Shown: positions 45,565 through 55,401 of the stretch, one piece after another
Layout: each line of letters opens with the position of its first letter
Position numbering within the stretch: the stretch's first letter is position 1
DNA from: Bacteroidota bacterium
GTDB taxonomy: Bacteria > Bacteroidota > Bacteroidia > Bacteroidales > WCHB1-69
Assembly (NCBI GenBank): GCA_019135895.1
Contig: JAGVVH010000264.1
Location: forward strand, 1-61,640
Direction of reading: 5' to 3'
DNA length: 61,640 nucleotides
Notes under the pieces: generated by a model
Told to the model about the DNA's origin: nothing
Database searches by the model: none
What the model saw: the letters and a program-made list of their open reading frames with translations, nothing else
Position numbers and translations under genes: made by a program

Positions 45565-48084
45565 TCATAAGAGAAGTGAGCCAATTTGAAAAACGGCAAA
45601 AGAGAGCACCCAGGCAAGTAAAGTAGTATAAAATGCTGCAAAGAGTGCCCATTTCCAACTCCCCGATTCTTGCTTAATTGCAACAAGTGTGGCTAAACAA
45701 GGGAAGTATATCAAAACAAACAGCATATAACAAAATGCCACTAAGGGAGTAATTTGAATACGTGATCCCAAACTCACAGCAGTAGTCTCTTTGTCAGCGT
45801 AAATAACACTTAATGAACTTATAACCAACTCTTTTGCTCCAACACCGGACAACAATCCTATTCCCAATTTCCAGTCAAAGCCAAGCGGTTTGATAACAGG
45901 TTCAATAATTTTTCCGATTTTTCCCAGATAGGATTGGTTTTCCTGAGCAGATAGGTTTTCTGACATAGTTAACTGTTGAGGTTCAACATTATTTTCATAA
46001 CGTGGAAAATAACCCAAAAACCAAACCACAATAGAAGCAACCAAAATGATACCACCCATTTTCTTCAAATATTGCTTCCCTCTTTCCCAGGTATGGCGAA
46101 AAATGGCTTTTAAAGTGGGCATTCTATATGGCGGCAGCTCCATTACAAAGGGAATATCTTCCCCTTTAACCAAAAATCTGCTAAACAATCGGGCCATCAG
46201 AACAGAGAGCAATATTCCTATACAGTATAACGAGAGCAGAACTAATCCTCCGTAATGGGGAAAAAAAGCTCCTATGAGTACAATATAAACAGGAAGTCGT
46301 GCACTACAGCTCATTAGTGGATTAATCAGCATCGTAATAAGTCGTGACTTACGGCTTTCAATAGTTCTGGAAGAAATAATAGCCGGCACATTGCATCCAA
46401 AACCCATTACCATCGGGATAAAAGACTTTCCGTGGAGTCCCATCTTATGCATAATTTTATCCATTATAAAAGCGGCACGAGCCATATAACCCGAATCTTC
46501 CATTAGTGAAATACAGAAATACAGAATTAAAATATTGGGTAGAAAAATAATTACAGCCCCAACACCACCAATAATTCCATCGGCAAGCAAATCCTTAAAA
46601 ATGCCGGGATTCATAGCCCCATCAATCCATCGCGCCAGTTTCTCAACCAACCATTCAATACCATCCATCGGATATTGTCCTAATGAAAAAGTGAGTGAAA
46701 ACATCAAAAAGAGTAAAACAAAAAAGATGGGATAACCCCATATTTTGTGAGTGACCAAAGAATCGATAAATCGGGTATATCCCTTTTTTTCAATATGATT
46801 ATCAATAAAAGTTTCTTTAAGAGCTCCAGCAATAAAACCATACTTAGCATCAATAATTGCCGTCTCACTATCCTCTTTTATGGTATTTAAAATATCGGAT
46901 GATATTTTATTTCTTACCTTAATAATTTCATCTCCATTGGGAAGTTTCTTCAGAATCTTTTCAATTTCTTTGTCATGTTCAAGAGATTTTATCGCCAAAA
47001 ATCTTGTCGAATAACGGTGACGTATATTTTCATTAACGGCAATGACATTTTTCACGGTATCAATTGCTTGTTCCAGTAAGGGACCATGATTTACGTGAAT
47101 ATGACGAAAAGTTCGCCCTATCTTATCCTTTTTATTTTCTTCAGAATGAACATAATCTTCTATTTGTGGCTGATGATCGTGGCTAACCTCGGTATCATGC
47201 CAGTATTTAATATCTTTCAGAATTTCGGGGTCAATATTTCCTTCTTTATCAAAATAGTCGCCCCCTTCATACAGATTAATCAAAACGTGAAAGAGATTAT
47301 CAATTCCCAATCCTTTTTTCCCGTTAGTAGGCACCATCGGGACTCCGATAAGCTTGCTAAGGAGATGATGATCCAATTTATTTCCGCTGGCTTCTAACTC
47401 GTCATACATATTGAGAGCAATCACCATTCTGACGTTCATATCAATAAGTTGTGTGGTGAGATAAAGATTGCGTTCCAGATTAGAAGAATCCACCACATTG
47501 ATAATGACATCAGGGTTTTCATTGATAATATGTTGTCGCACATAAAGTTCTTCCGGAGTATAAGCTGACAGGGAATAAGTACCCGGAAGGTCTACAATTT
47601 TAAACCTATAGCCCTGAAAGTCGAAAAAGCCCACTTTGGCATCAACTGTTACTCCGCTATAGTTGCCCACATGTTCGTGAGCCCCGGAGGCAAGGTTAAA
47701 AAGAGATGTTTTTCCGCAATTGGGATTTCCGACAAAAGCCACATTGATGGTTCTTCGTTTTCCCATCGCGATACGTTTCAAATCCTCTTCAGAGATTGTA
47801 GTAACTTCGTCAATAGTTACATGCTTAGTATCGTTTTCTTGTTGTTGAGCTGCTGCCTCCTGTTCGCTAACTATTTCAATCAATTCCGCTTCTTGGCGTC
47901 GAAGAGATACCTCATAATCAAGTACTTTATATTTAATCGGGTCTTTTAAAGGAGCATTCAACATCACTTCCACCAGTTTTCCCCTTATAAATCCCATTTC
48001 CACAATTCTCTTTCTGAAACCGCCGTGTCCCAATACCTTAACAATAACTCCTTTTTCGCCGGTTTTTAATTCCGATAAACGCAT
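45565..48084 (-). CDS. feoB: Ferrous iron transporter FeoB with fused FeoA domain
   Basis: An inner-membrane Fe(II) uptake protein of 839 residues. The FeoA SH3-like domain occupies about 1-75 (MRLSELKTGEKGVIV...), a linker follows, then the G domain with G1 GNPNCGKTS, G3 DLPGTYSLS and G4 NMYDE. The C-terminal membrane domain of about ten helices starts with WGYPIFFVLLFLMFSL and contains the two Gate-like segments (GFGCNVPAI and ARLPVYIVL). The FeoA-FeoB fusion is typical of Bacteroidota. ATG 48084 was chosen because it starts the FeoA fold. It has its own promoter and is divergent from purB. Confidence 0.96.
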   Translation of the reverse strand: MRLSELKTGEKGVIVKVLGHGGFRKRIVEMGFIRGKLVEVMLNAPLKDPIKYKVLDYEVSLRRQEAELIEIVSEQEAAAQQQENDTKHVTIDEVTTISEEDLKRIAMGKRRTINVAFVGNPNCGKTSLFNLASGAHEHVGNYSGVTVDAKVGFFDFQGYRFKIVDLPGTYSLSAYTPEELYVRQHIINENPDVIINVVDSSNLERNLYLTTQLIDMNVRMVIALNMYDELEASGNKLDHHLLSKLIGVPMVPTNGKKGLGIDNLFHVLINLYEGGDYFDKEGNIDPEILKDIKYWHDTEVSHDHQPQIEDYVHSEENKKDKIGRTFRHIHVNHGPLLEQAIDTVKNVIAVNENIRHRYSTRFLAIKSLEHDKEIEKILKKLPNGDEIIKVRNKISSDILNTIKEDSETAIIDAKYGFIAGALKETFIDNHIEKKGYTRFIDSLVTHKIWGYPIFFVLLFLMFSLTFSLGQYPMDGIEWLVEKLARWIDGAMNPGIFKDLLADGIIGGVGAVIIFLPNILILYFCISLMEDSGYMARAAFIMDKIMHKMGLHGKSFIPMVMGFGCNVPAIISSRTIESRKSRLITMLINPLMSCSARLPVYIVLIGAFFPHYGGLVLLSLYCIGILLSVLMARLFSRFLVKGEDIPFVMELPPYRMPTLKAIFRHTWERGKQYLKKMGGIILVASIVVWFLGYFPRYENNVEPQQLTMSENLSAQENQSYLGKIGKIIEPVIKPLGFDWKLGIGLLSGVGAKELVISSLSVIYADKETTAVSLGSRIQITPLVAFCYMLFVLIYFPCLATLVAIKQESGSWKWALFAAFYTTLLAWVLSFAVFQIGSLLL

Positions 48085-48102
48085 TATAATAGTTTTAAAC
48101 TG

Positions 48103-48110
48103 CAAAAATA
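48103..48110 (-). promoter_or_regulatory. Promoter -7 box for feoAB
   Basis: Minus-strand TATTTTTG, 18 bases before the ATG. I see no clear Fur box in 48111-48240. Confidence 0.55.
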
Positions 48111-48244
48111 GTCAAAAAAAATATCCTTTGTGGGAAACCATTTCTTAGCCTTTGAAAAACCAGCTATATAGTAAAGAAAAATGCAAAATAAGTTTTGTGT
48201 TTCTGCTCAATTAAAACATTGTTATTTTCAACAAATATTTTTAC

Positions 48245-48252
48245 TATTTTTG
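48245..48252 (+). promoter_or_regulatory. Promoter -7 box for purB
   Basis: TATTTTTG, 18 bases before the purB ATG. Confidence 0.55.
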
Positions 48253-48270
48253 CCTACCAAATAACAAAAA

Positions 48271-49560
48271 ATGATTAATAGATATTCACGTCAGGAGATG
48301 AAATCCGTTTGGACGGAAGAGAGTAAATTTAATGCCTATTTGAAAGTTGAAATTGAAGCTGCAGCCGCCTGGAGTAGTTTGGGTATTATTCCTGCTGCTG
48401 ATGTAGAGCTTATTCGCCAAAAGGCTGTTTTCAATATCGACAGAATCTATGAAATAGAAAGGGAAACCCGTCATGATATTGTAGCTTTTACACGTGCAGT
48501 GAGCGAATCTCTGGGCGATGAAAAGAAATGGGTACATTACGGACTAACTTCCACCGATGTGGTGGACACTGCTAACGGCTATCTTCTAAAACAGGCCAAT
48601 GCAATTATTGAAAAAGATTTACAACGTATTGCAGAAGTTATTAAAAAAAGAGCATTTGAATTTAAAAATATACCTTGTATTGGCCGTACTCACGGGGTAC
48701 ATGCCGATATTACTTCGCTCGGGCTAAAATGGGCTTTGTGGTATGACGAAATGCAACGCAATATCCGACGCTTTAGCTCAGCCGCAAGAGACGTGGAATT
48801 TGGTAAAATTAGCGGTGCTGTAGGAAATTTTGCAAACACACCACCTTTTGTGCAGGATTATGTCTGCCAACAACTGGGTATTGGTTCAGCTAATATTTCC
48901 ACACAAACTTTGCAACGTGATCGACACGCCTACTATATGGCCACTATTGCCATGATTGGGGGAACTATTGAAAAAATGAGCACTGAAGTACGTCATTGGC
49001 AACGCACAGAACTACGCGAAGCTGAGGAAGCTTTCCTAAAGGGACAGAAGGGCTCGTCGGCAATGCCTCATAAACGCAATCCCATTGGAAGCGAAAATAT
49101 GTGTGGATGTTCGCGCGTATTAAGAGGTTATATGCTTACGGCCTATGAAAATGTTCCCTTATGGCACGAACGAGACATTTCCCACTCTTCTGCCGAACGC
49201 ATAATTCTACCCGATGCTACAATTCTGCTGGATTATATGTTGAATCGTTTTGCCAATATTCTTGAAAATCTGGTGGTTTTTCCCGAAAATATGCTGAAAA
49301 ATATTTATTTAACTCATAAAGTCATCTTTGCCCAAAGAGTAATGACAGCTTTGATCAATAAAGGGCTTTCACGTGAAGCTTCCTATGATTTGGTTCAACC
49401 TCTTTCCATGAATGCTTGGATAAATGAAAAGGATTTTAAACAAATTCTTTTAGAAAATAGCTCTATTTGCCAATATTTGAGTCAACAAGAACTGGATAAT
49501 TGTTTTACTCTTGAGTATTACTTACAGCATGTTGATGAAATTTTTGACAGAGTATTTTAA
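48271..49560 (+). CDS. purB: Adenylosuccinate lyase
   Basis: Cleaves SAICAR and adenylosuccinate, two steps in purine synthesis. The 429-residue member of the fumarase/aspartase superfamily has the conserved [17 protein letters not shown] (catalytic His region), the signature loop [19 protein letters not shown] with the active-site Ser, and a helical bundle around them. Length and motifs fit the shorter PurB type. It is divergent from feoAB and appears monocistronic. Confidence 0.96.
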   Translation: MINRYSRQEMKSVWTEESKFNAYLKVEIEAAAAWSSLGIIPAADVELIRQKAVFNIDRIYEIERETRHDIVAFTRAVSESLGDEKKWVHYGLTSTDVVDTANGYLLKQANAIIEKDLQRIAEVIKKRAFEFKNIPCIGRTHGVHADITSLGLKWALWYDEMQRNIRRFSSAARDVEFGKISGAVGNFANTPPFVQDYVCQQLGIGSANISTQTLQRDRHAYYMATIAMIGGTIEKMSTEVRHWQRTELREAEEAFLKGQKGSSAMPHKRNPIGSENMCGCSRVLRGYMLTAYENVPLWHERDISHSSAERIILPDATILLDYMLNRFANILENLVVFPENMLKNIYLTHKVIFAQRVMTALINKGLSREASYDLVQPLSMNAWINEKDFKQILLENSSICQYLSQQELDNCFTLEYYLQHVDEIFDRVF

Positions 49561-49596
49561 TCTGATTAAATTGACTCTGTTTTTCCCGGACTTGAT

Positions 49597-50307
49597 TTAT
49601 TCGAGATCTTCAAAGGATATATCCATCAAAGGATAATCTTTCCAATCTTTATAATCAAAGTGCCACCATTCGGTTGGATAGTGAGTAAACCCAAAATGTG
49701 ACATGATTGAAAATAAGAAGGCTCTATTCTTAAGAACTGTATCAGGAAGATAGGCATAGTCGGGGTTTGCTTTGTCAGAAAAATCATCATAAGAAGTCGG
49801 CATAGGGATCTCTTTTCCTGTTCTTTTTTCCACAAAAGTGAGGTCAATGCAAGCTCCTCGATTGTGTCTGGAGCCATAACGAGGATTTGCCACAAAATTA
49901 GTATCAGGGTATACTTCATAAAACAACAGTGTTGCTGCATACGGGCGGTAGGCATCATAAACTTTTACAGCCAACCCTAATTTAGAAAGAGAATCCTGTA
50001 CCAATTTTAGTGCATCTGCCAACGGCTTTCTTGCATAAGCTTTTGGCTTGGTATAAATTACTGATTTTGTAAAGTTGTTTTTCGTGGCATAACGAATATC
50101 CAACCAAAGAGAGTCTATAACTTCTTCAAGATCACACATCTCTAAAGAAGGATTTTTAGTAACCTGTTCTAAGTAGATTTTTTTAGTTTGCACAATATCA
50201 AGCCCAAAGGGATTGGACTTACTATCCTTATGATACTCTTTACAACTATAAAATCCGATTAATAATAGGATTATGACAAATAAACTTATCAGGCTGTTTT
50301 TTTTCAT
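49597..50307 (-). CDS. VanX-like D-alanyl-D-alanine dipeptidase, lipoprotein
   Basis: A 236-residue lipoprotein of peptidase family M15D. The signal peptide ends at the lipobox GFYSC (Cys about 19), which supports the ATG at 50307. The zinc-site motifs are SRHNRGACIDLTF (His and Asp) and EWWHFDYKDW (Glu and His), as in VanX and DdpX. It would hydrolyse D-Ala-D-Ala from cell-wall turnover in the periplasm; vancomycin resistance is not implied, since no vanH or vanA gene is near. It follows the dehydrogenase-acetyltransferase gene by 28 bases. Confidence 0.9.
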   Translation of the reverse strand: MKKNSLISLFVIILLLIGFYSCKEYHKDSKSNPFGLDIVQTKKIYLEQVTKNPSLEMCDLEEVIDSLWLDIRYATKNNFTKSVIYTKPKAYARKPLADALKLVQDSLSKLGLAVKVYDAYRPYAATLLFYEVYPDTNFVANPRYGSRHNRGACIDLTFVEKRTGKEIPMPTSYDDFSDKANPDYAYLPDTVLKNRAFLFSIMSHFGFTHYPTEWWHFDYKDWKDYPLMDISFEDLE

Positions 50308-50335
50308 AGAAAGAACTTTTAAAAAAAGAAGGGAC

Positions 50336-51997
50336 TCAATCCGTTTTAAGTTTGCTGTAAACCTCAAGATCAACAAAAGAATCATCCGACATTTGTTCTC
50401 CCGCACGCTCTATTCCTTCAAAATGGAACCCTAACCGTTGAGGAATTTTTTTACTACGGATATTTTCAGTATTACATTTAATCTGGATTCTATTTATGTC
50501 TAATTTTCTAAAAGCAAAATCAATAAGCACTTGAACAGACTTAGTAACAATTCCCTTTTTCTGTAATGGTTCTGAAAGCCAATAACCGATTTCTGCACAT
50601 TTATTAATTTTGTTTATTTTATTAAATCCTATTAATCCTCCAAAAGAGTCATTGTATTGAATTACATATATTTTAGTATCATCTGGAGAATCAAGTATTG
50701 ATTGGATATATTTCTTGGTATAGTCAATATTTTTAGTGTATTCTACAAATGGCAACCATACACTGAGATATTCTCTCTGTTTATTAATAGTGTTATAAAT
50801 ATCAACAGAATCAGACAATTCAACTATTTTAAGTTTTATGTTTTTGTTAACATAAAGAAACTTTTGGTTGTTTTCCTTTTTGCCTGTCAATTTTCTTTTT
50901 TGTCCCGTTTTATTTGCTTTTATCAATGCCGTAAGCACCTTATGAGGAGTAATTTTAACTGTTTCATGATGAATTCCTTCTTGAGGATTGCAGGCTTTAA
51001 TCGCAACTTTCATCAATTGAGTTTTGTCAATCTCGTGAATACCGATATCTGATAAAGTCGTTGGAAGTCCTATTTCTTCACAAAATGAATAGACCTTGTC
51101 AATTTCTTCAGGAGTTGCTGAAGAAAGAAAAAGTCCTGTCAAAACACCAAAAGCAACTTTTTCTCCATGGTAAAATGAATGAGTTTCATTCAATGCAGTT
51201 AGTCCGTTATGGATAGAATGTGCAGCAGCGAGTCCTGAACTTTCGAAGCCAATTCCACTAAGGAGGGTGTTCGCTTCAACAATAAAATTCAATGCAGAGG
51301 AAGCAATATGATTTTCACAGTCAATTTTGGCATCTTTACCATACTTCATTAATGTATCATAACAAAGTTTTGCAACATATAAAGCCAATAAGGTACTATA
51401 ACCACCACATTCATTTTTTGAAGATGACTCGATACAAGATTTAGCCTCAAACCAAGTTGCCAAAGCATCTCCCATCCCTGCAACTAAAAAACGACTTGGT
51501 GCAGAAGCAATAACCTTAAGATCTACCAGAACCACTTCCGGATTCATTTTTTGGTAATAAACAGATTCAAAAATACCCTGTTCATTATAAATAACGGCAC
51601 ATCCACTACACGGGGCATCAGTAGAAGCAATTGTAGGCACAATGATAACAGGAATAGCTGTTTTGTCGGCAACAATTTTTGCTGTATCAATAGCTTTCCC
51701 TCCCCCCATGCCAACAAGAACATCAATATGATTGTTAATGACCATCTCTGTCAACCGTATTATTTCAGATTCACAGCATTCCCCATTGAATTCTTCCACA
51801 TTAAGTGGAAATCCTACATAATTGCGATTGCATTCGGGTAAAATTGTTTTCTTTACTGTGGGAGAGGCCAAAATCAGTCCATTTTTACCAAACAAATTTA
51901 CCAATCCGGGAAGTTCCGCAAGAGCATGTTCGCTTTGGATATATTTTCCTGGAAAAACAGCCTTAAATATCATTGATGGTTGAAAATTATTCACCAT
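50336..51997 (-). CDS. Glycerol dehydrogenase-like domain fused to a GNAT acetyltransferase
   Basis: A 553-residue two-domain protein. Residues 1 to about 370 are an iron-type alcohol dehydrogenase of the GldA group: the NAD-binding GMGGGKAIDTAK is near 96-107 and the metal ligands are Asp177 (GMGDAL), His260 (AAHSIHNGL) and His277 (YHGEKVAFG). A basic linker (QKRKLTGKK) leads to a complete RimJ/RimL-type GNAT domain (about 385-553) with YWLSEPLQKKGIVTKSVQ (acetyl-CoA loop region) and RLGFHFEGIERAGEQM. Both halves look intact, so this is a true fusion or a rare read-through. The substrates are unknown. The ATG has an AGGAG about 5 bases upstream. Confidence 0.85.
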   Translation of the reverse strand: MVNNFQPSMIFKAVFPGKYIQSEHALAELPGLVNLFGKNGLILASPTVKKTILPECNRNYVGFPLNVEEFNGECCESEIIRLTEMVINNHIDVLVGMGGGKAIDTAKIVADKTAIPVIIVPTIASTDAPCSGCAVIYNEQGIFESVYYQKMNPEVVLVDLKVIASAPSRFLVAGMGDALATWFEAKSCIESSSKNECGGYSTLLALYVAKLCYDTLMKYGKDAKIDCENHIASSALNFIVEANTLLSGIGFESSGLAAAHSIHNGLTALNETHSFYHGEKVAFGVLTGLFLSSATPEEIDKVYSFCEEIGLPTTLSDIGIHEIDKTQLMKVAIKACNPQEGIHHETVKITPHKVLTALIKANKTGQKRKLTGKKENNQKFLYVNKNIKLKIVELSDSVDIYNTINKQREYLSVWLPFVEYTKNIDYTKKYIQSILDSPDDTKIYVIQYNDSFGGLIGFNKINKINKCAEIGYWLSEPLQKKGIVTKSVQVLIDFAFRKLDINRIQIKCNTENIRSKKIPQRLGFHFEGIERAGEQMSDDSFVDLEVYSKLKTD

Positions 51998-52149
51998 AAT
52001 TACTCCTATCCTATTTTAAGTTTTATAATAACACTATTATAAGCAAAAGCAAAGGTAAATAATTTTTATTATCAAAAGAATTATTTTAAAAAAAGACTGA
52101 TTATTAATGGTTTAGTCTATTCTAATATCTTTTAAAGGGTTAATACAAA

Positions 52150-52197
52150 TAACATTAAAAAAAAATACACTGACAATCATTATATTGACAGTGTATT
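52150..52197 (-). terminator. Intrinsic terminator of tRNA-Lys
   Basis: On the minus strand, a 14-bp stem (52184-52197 with 52164-52177) has one mismatch and a 6-base loop and is followed by a T run (52155-52163). Confidence 0.85.
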
Positions 52198-52221
52198 ATT
52201 TTACGTGATAGTAGTTTGAAG

Positions 52222-52294
52222 TGTTCTAGCTGGGATTCGAACCCAGGACCCCATCCTTAAAAGGGATGTGCTCTACCTGCTGAGCTACTAAAAC
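52222..52294 (-). tRNA. tRNA-Lys (anticodon TTT)
   Basis: A 73-base cloverleaf on the minus strand. Acceptor GTTTTAG pairs with CTAGAAC, the anticodon stem CATCC/GGATG encloses CTTTTAA (anticodon TTT), and the T-loop is GGTTCGAATCC. The discriminator is A and no CCA is encoded. Confidence 0.97.
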
Positions 52295-52307
52295 ATCCTT
52301 TAGTTTC

Positions 52308-52321
52308 GGGGTGCAAAAATA
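52308..52321 (-). promoter_or_regulatory. Promoter of tRNA-Lys with GCACCCC start
   Basis: Minus-strand TATTTTTG followed by CACCCC, 13 bases before the tRNA. It is the third copy of the TTTGCACCCC string in this window. The rest of 52322-52540 is A+T-rich with nothing else recognised. Confidence 0.65.
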
Positions 52322-52540
52322 GTGTTTTTTTTATTCCAACGCTTTCATCCCGACTAATTTTCTTATTTTTATTAATTAAATTATTGATTATCAAATATTA
52401 AAAATATCGTGAAAGAGAAATTTTCATGATTATAAAATGTCTGTTTCCAAGAAAAACTATTCTTTTGGGATTAATACATTTGATTTTTGGAAAAAATTAT
52501 TCCAAAATTAGAAATTATTGTATTTGGGAAAAATGTTTTT

Positions 52541-53167
52541 TTAGTGCAAATCAGCTCCTATTAGATGCATAAACTCTTGTCTGGTATTATAATTATTGAG
52601 AAATGCTCCGGTAAATTCTGAGGTAGTAGTCACGGAGTTTTGTTTTTGAATACCTCTCATAGACATGCACAGATGTTGAGCTTCAATAACAACTGCAACT
52701 CCTATGGGGTCCAATACTTCTTGAATACAATCTTTTATTTCGGTAGTAAGACGTTCTTGTAATTGCAATCTTCTGGCGAAAGCCTCCACGACTCTAGGAA
52801 TTTTGCTTAATCCTACTATAGTTCCATTGGGAATATAACCAACATGTGCTTTCCCGAAAAAAGGTAGTAAATGGTGTTCACAAAGGGAGTAGATTTCAAT
52901 ATCTTTCACAATAACAATCTGCTTATAATCTTCCTTAAAAAGAGCACTTCTTAGAATTTTGTGTGGATCCAAGTCGTAGCCATGAGTTAGAAACTGCACC
53001 GCTTTTGCTGCCCTCACAGGGGTTTTGAGCAAACCTTGGCGTTCGGGGTTTTCTCCCACAACCTTGATTATGTTCTTATAGCATTCCGACATTATCTTAA
53101 TGTCTTCCTGATTATAGAGATCGTGTCTCTCATAACCATAATCCATGTCTTCGTATTCGTCAATCAT
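52541..53167 (-). CDS. folE: GTP cyclohydrolase I
   Basis: Makes 7,8-dihydroneopterin triphosphate from GTP for folate and related pterins. The 208-residue protein has the zinc and catalytic motif [18 protein letters not shown] near 112, [20 protein letters not shown], and [13 protein letters not shown] with the third zinc Cys. The N-terminal 35 residues are acidic and variable. It starts 3 bases after the stop of the MBL hydrolase gene and is probably cotranscribed with it. Confidence 0.96.
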   Translation of the reverse strand: MIDEYEDMDYGYERHDLYNQEDIKIMSECYKNIIKVVGENPERQGLLKTPVRAAKAVQFLTHGYDLDPHKILRSALFKEDYKQIVIVKDIEIYSLCEHHLLPFFGKAHVGYIPNGTIVGLSKIPRVVEAFARRLQLQERLTTEIKDCIQEVLDPIGVAVVIEAQHLCMSMRGIQKQNSVTTTSEFTGAFLNNYNTRQEFMHLIGADLH

Positions 53168-53170
53168 TAT

Positions 53171-53863
53171 TTATAAATATGGGTTTTCATTTTTTTCCTG
53201 TCCTATTGTTGTGGAATCCCCATGTCCCGGGAAAACAAGAGTGTTGTCTTCAAGAACAAGTAATTTTTCCTTAATACTTTTCATCAGCATGCTCAAGTCA
53301 CCGGTTGGGAGATCGGTACGACCGACGCTACCTTCAAAAAGTGTATCTCCGGTAAAAACAAGCTTGTTGTTATGGTCAACCAAAGAGATACTCCCATTAC
53401 TATGACCGGGGGTATATAATACTTTAAGTGACTGCTTTCCGAAAAGGATTTCATCTCCTTCTTTAAGAAAAATATCGGGTGTGGGGAATTCCGTTTGAGA
53501 AAAGCCAAAAGAGGCACCATAAGCAAAAGAGTTCTTATAAATCGGCATTCCTTCCTCATGTGCCAACAAGGGGACATGATAAATTCTTTTGCAGAAATCA
53601 TTTCCCAGCACGTGATCAATATGGGGATGTGTATTTAGTATATATTTTATTGTAAGTTTTTCTTTTTCAATATATTCTATCAGCATTTTATTTTCATTGT
53701 CATCACAGTTTCCCGGATCAATGAGAATGGCTTCTTTCATTTCATCATACAGAATGTAAGTGTTCACTTGAATAAAATTGAAATGAAAAGTTTTAATTGT
53801 TAAGTTATTTATTGTCACCTTTAGTTTGGTCATGAAATCTTTTATCGAAATGTGTTTTTTCAT
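53171..53863 (-). CDS. MBL-fold metallo-hydrolase (glyoxalase II-like)
   Basis: A 230-residue hydrolase of the metallo-beta-lactamase fold. Metal ligands are in NTHPHIDHVLG (HxHxDH-type), TPGHSNGSISL, FTGDTLFEGSVGRTDL and FPGHGDSTTIG. This is the short hydroxyacylglutathione hydrolase-like group; related Bacteroidota proteins are of unknown role. The ATG at 53863 begins the frame, and the ATG at 53833 (TKLKVTINN) is also plausible. It follows the MORN gene by 51 bases. Confidence 0.88.
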   Translation of the reverse strand: MKKHISIKDFMTKLKVTINNLTIKTFHFNFIQVNTYILYDEMKEAILIDPGNCDDNENKMLIEYIEKEKLTIKYILNTHPHIDHVLGNDFCKRIYHVPLLAHEEGMPIYKNSFAYGASFGFSQTEFPTPDIFLKEGDEILFGKQSLKVLYTPGHSNGSISLVDHNNKLVFTGDTLFEGSVGRTDLPTGDLSMLMKSIKEKLLVLEDNTLVFPGHGDSTTIGQEKNENPYL

Positions 53864-53914
53864 TCTCTCTTTTCTTTCTCTGCTTTTACCAACTCCTTTT
53901 GATTGTTTTGTTTG

Positions 53915-55231
53915 CTAAAACGGTTTATTAGCTTCTTGATCTGTATTTTTATAAACTTTAATTTTTTTGCCGTTTCTAAATTCAACGCTGTAAAATAGTT
54001 TTCCGCCAGCGTCCCAGTATGACCATTTTCCGCTTTTCATTCTGTTAGTATAGAAGCCCTGCATCTGTTTTTTTCCATTCGGATAATACTCTGTAAAAAG
54101 ACCTTCTGCTACGTCGTCTTTGAAATTTTGGACTCTCATTACTCGAGCACGTTCATTGTAATAAGTCCATTTCCCATTTTTCATATCATTGGCATAAGTG
54201 CCAAATTCAAAGGGTTTACCGTTTTGGGCATATTCTTTCCATTTTCCCTGACGTTTGCCATTTACATAATTCCCTTCGGATCGTTTGGTCCCATTTTCGT
54301 TCCAGTAAAGATAAAATCCATGACGCTGTCCGTCCTTATATTGTATTTTATATTTGAGCACCCCATCTTCATACCAGCCTACCCAAAGTCCGGTCATTAG
54401 TCCATCCTTAAAAAAGCCTTCATCTTTAACTGTTCCCGTTTCATACCATTGCATCCATTTTCCCGTTTCTTTATCATTTAAAAACTCTCCTTTTCTTTGT
54501 ATTGCACCCGATTCAAAAAAGGCTTCCCAGATTCCGTTCTTTTTTCCATTTTTAAAAGTTCCTTTTTTCCACAATTTACCACCGGAAAAATAATAATTCC
54601 AAAATCCTTCCTGCAGACCATTTATAAAGTTTCCTGTGCTTCCAATAGAACCGTCTTCATTATAAAATATCCAAGTACTATCTTGTAAATCATGAATAGA
54701 TTTACCTTCCATATCGGGCTGCCCATCTTTGGTGTACCAATAACAATAGCCGTGCAGAGAGCCGTTATCATAATTACCTTCAAATGATATTTTCCCGTTA
54801 TCATAATATTCCGTAACACGACCATGAATACTGTCATTGAGATAGTAGCATTTTTTCAACAATTGCCCATTTGGATGATAGAAAATCCAATCACCGTTTC
54901 TTTTTCCGTTTGCAAAAAATCCTTCTGATTCTGTTTGGCCTGAATGATACCAACTTTTAAAAGGCCCATTCTGGGCATCATATTCCTGGCTAAGTTTACC
55001 ATCATCATACCACATTCTCCAGATCGCAATTTTCACTCCGTTTTTATAAACTCCCTCTGTCCACTTTTGTCCATTTTTATAATAAAATGTCCACAAACCC
55101 TCTTCCTTATCGTTAACCTTAACGCCGACAGACATAAGTGATTTATTACTCCAAAATGTTTTCACGGTATCTTGTGCCGTAAGAGAAACTGAAATAAAAA
55201 CCAAAAGGGAAAAAAGAATATTTTTTTTCAT
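53915..55231 (-). CDS. Exported MORN-repeat (YwqK-like) protein
   Basis: A 438-residue protein with a signal peptide (MKKNILFSLLVFISVSLTAQ) followed almost entirely by repeats of about 23 residues with the pattern GxWxxYYxNGxxxxEGxYxNGxx. Around fifteen can be counted by eye between residues 40 and 430. This is the antitoxin-like YwqK/MORN type that is often large and surface-exposed in Bacteroidota. The function is unknown; no toxin is adjacent. The ATG at 55231 was chosen over 55258 because it begins the signal peptide and lies after the promoter. It is divergent from alaS. Confidence 0.85.
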   Translation of the reverse strand: MKKNILFSLLVFISVSLTAQDTVKTFWSNKSLMSVGVKVNDKEEGLWTFYYKNGQKWTEGVYKNGVKIAIWRMWYDDGKLSQEYDAQNGPFKSWYHSGQTESEGFFANGKRNGDWIFYHPNGQLLKKCYYLNDSIHGRVTEYYDNGKISFEGNYDNGSLHGYCYWYTKDGQPDMEGKSIHDLQDSTWIFYNEDGSIGSTGNFINGLQEGFWNYYFSGGKLWKKGTFKNGKKNGIWEAFFESGAIQRKGEFLNDKETGKWMQWYETGTVKDEGFFKDGLMTGLWVGWYEDGVLKYKIQYKDGQRHGFYLYWNENGTKRSEGNYVNGKRQGKWKEYAQNGKPFEFGTYANDMKNGKWTYYNERARVMRVQNFKDDVAEGLFTEYYPNGKKQMQGFYTNRMKSGKWSYWDAGGKLFYSVEFRNGKKIKVYKNTDQEANKPF

Positions 55232-55255
55232 AATCGGAATGATTTTTTTGAGTTG

Positions 55256-55263
55256 CAAAAATA
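55256..55263 (-). promoter_or_regulatory. Promoter -7 box for the MORN-repeat gene
   Basis: Minus-strand TATTTTTG, 24 bases before the ATG at 55231. Confidence 0.5.
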
Positions 55264-55364
55264 GTGAAAATTGATCGAAGTTGTAAATTTTATTACTTTC
55301 CCTTCTCTATTTTCATATTTTTAAATGGCAAAATTTGCATTTTCTGTTAATTCCACAATTTTCG

Positions 55365-55372
55365 TATTTTTG
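55365..55372 (+). promoter_or_regulatory. Promoter -7 box for alaS
   Basis: TATTTTTG, 29 bases before the alaS ATG. Confidence 0.55.
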
Positions 55373-55401
55373 CAGCTAATTTTACGAAATTTACTAAGTC
55401 T

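Noticed and set aside
49597..50307. Vancomycin resistance cluster
   Set aside because: A VanX-like dipeptidase alone is a common cell-wall recycling enzyme; no vanH, vanA or vanRS genes are seen.
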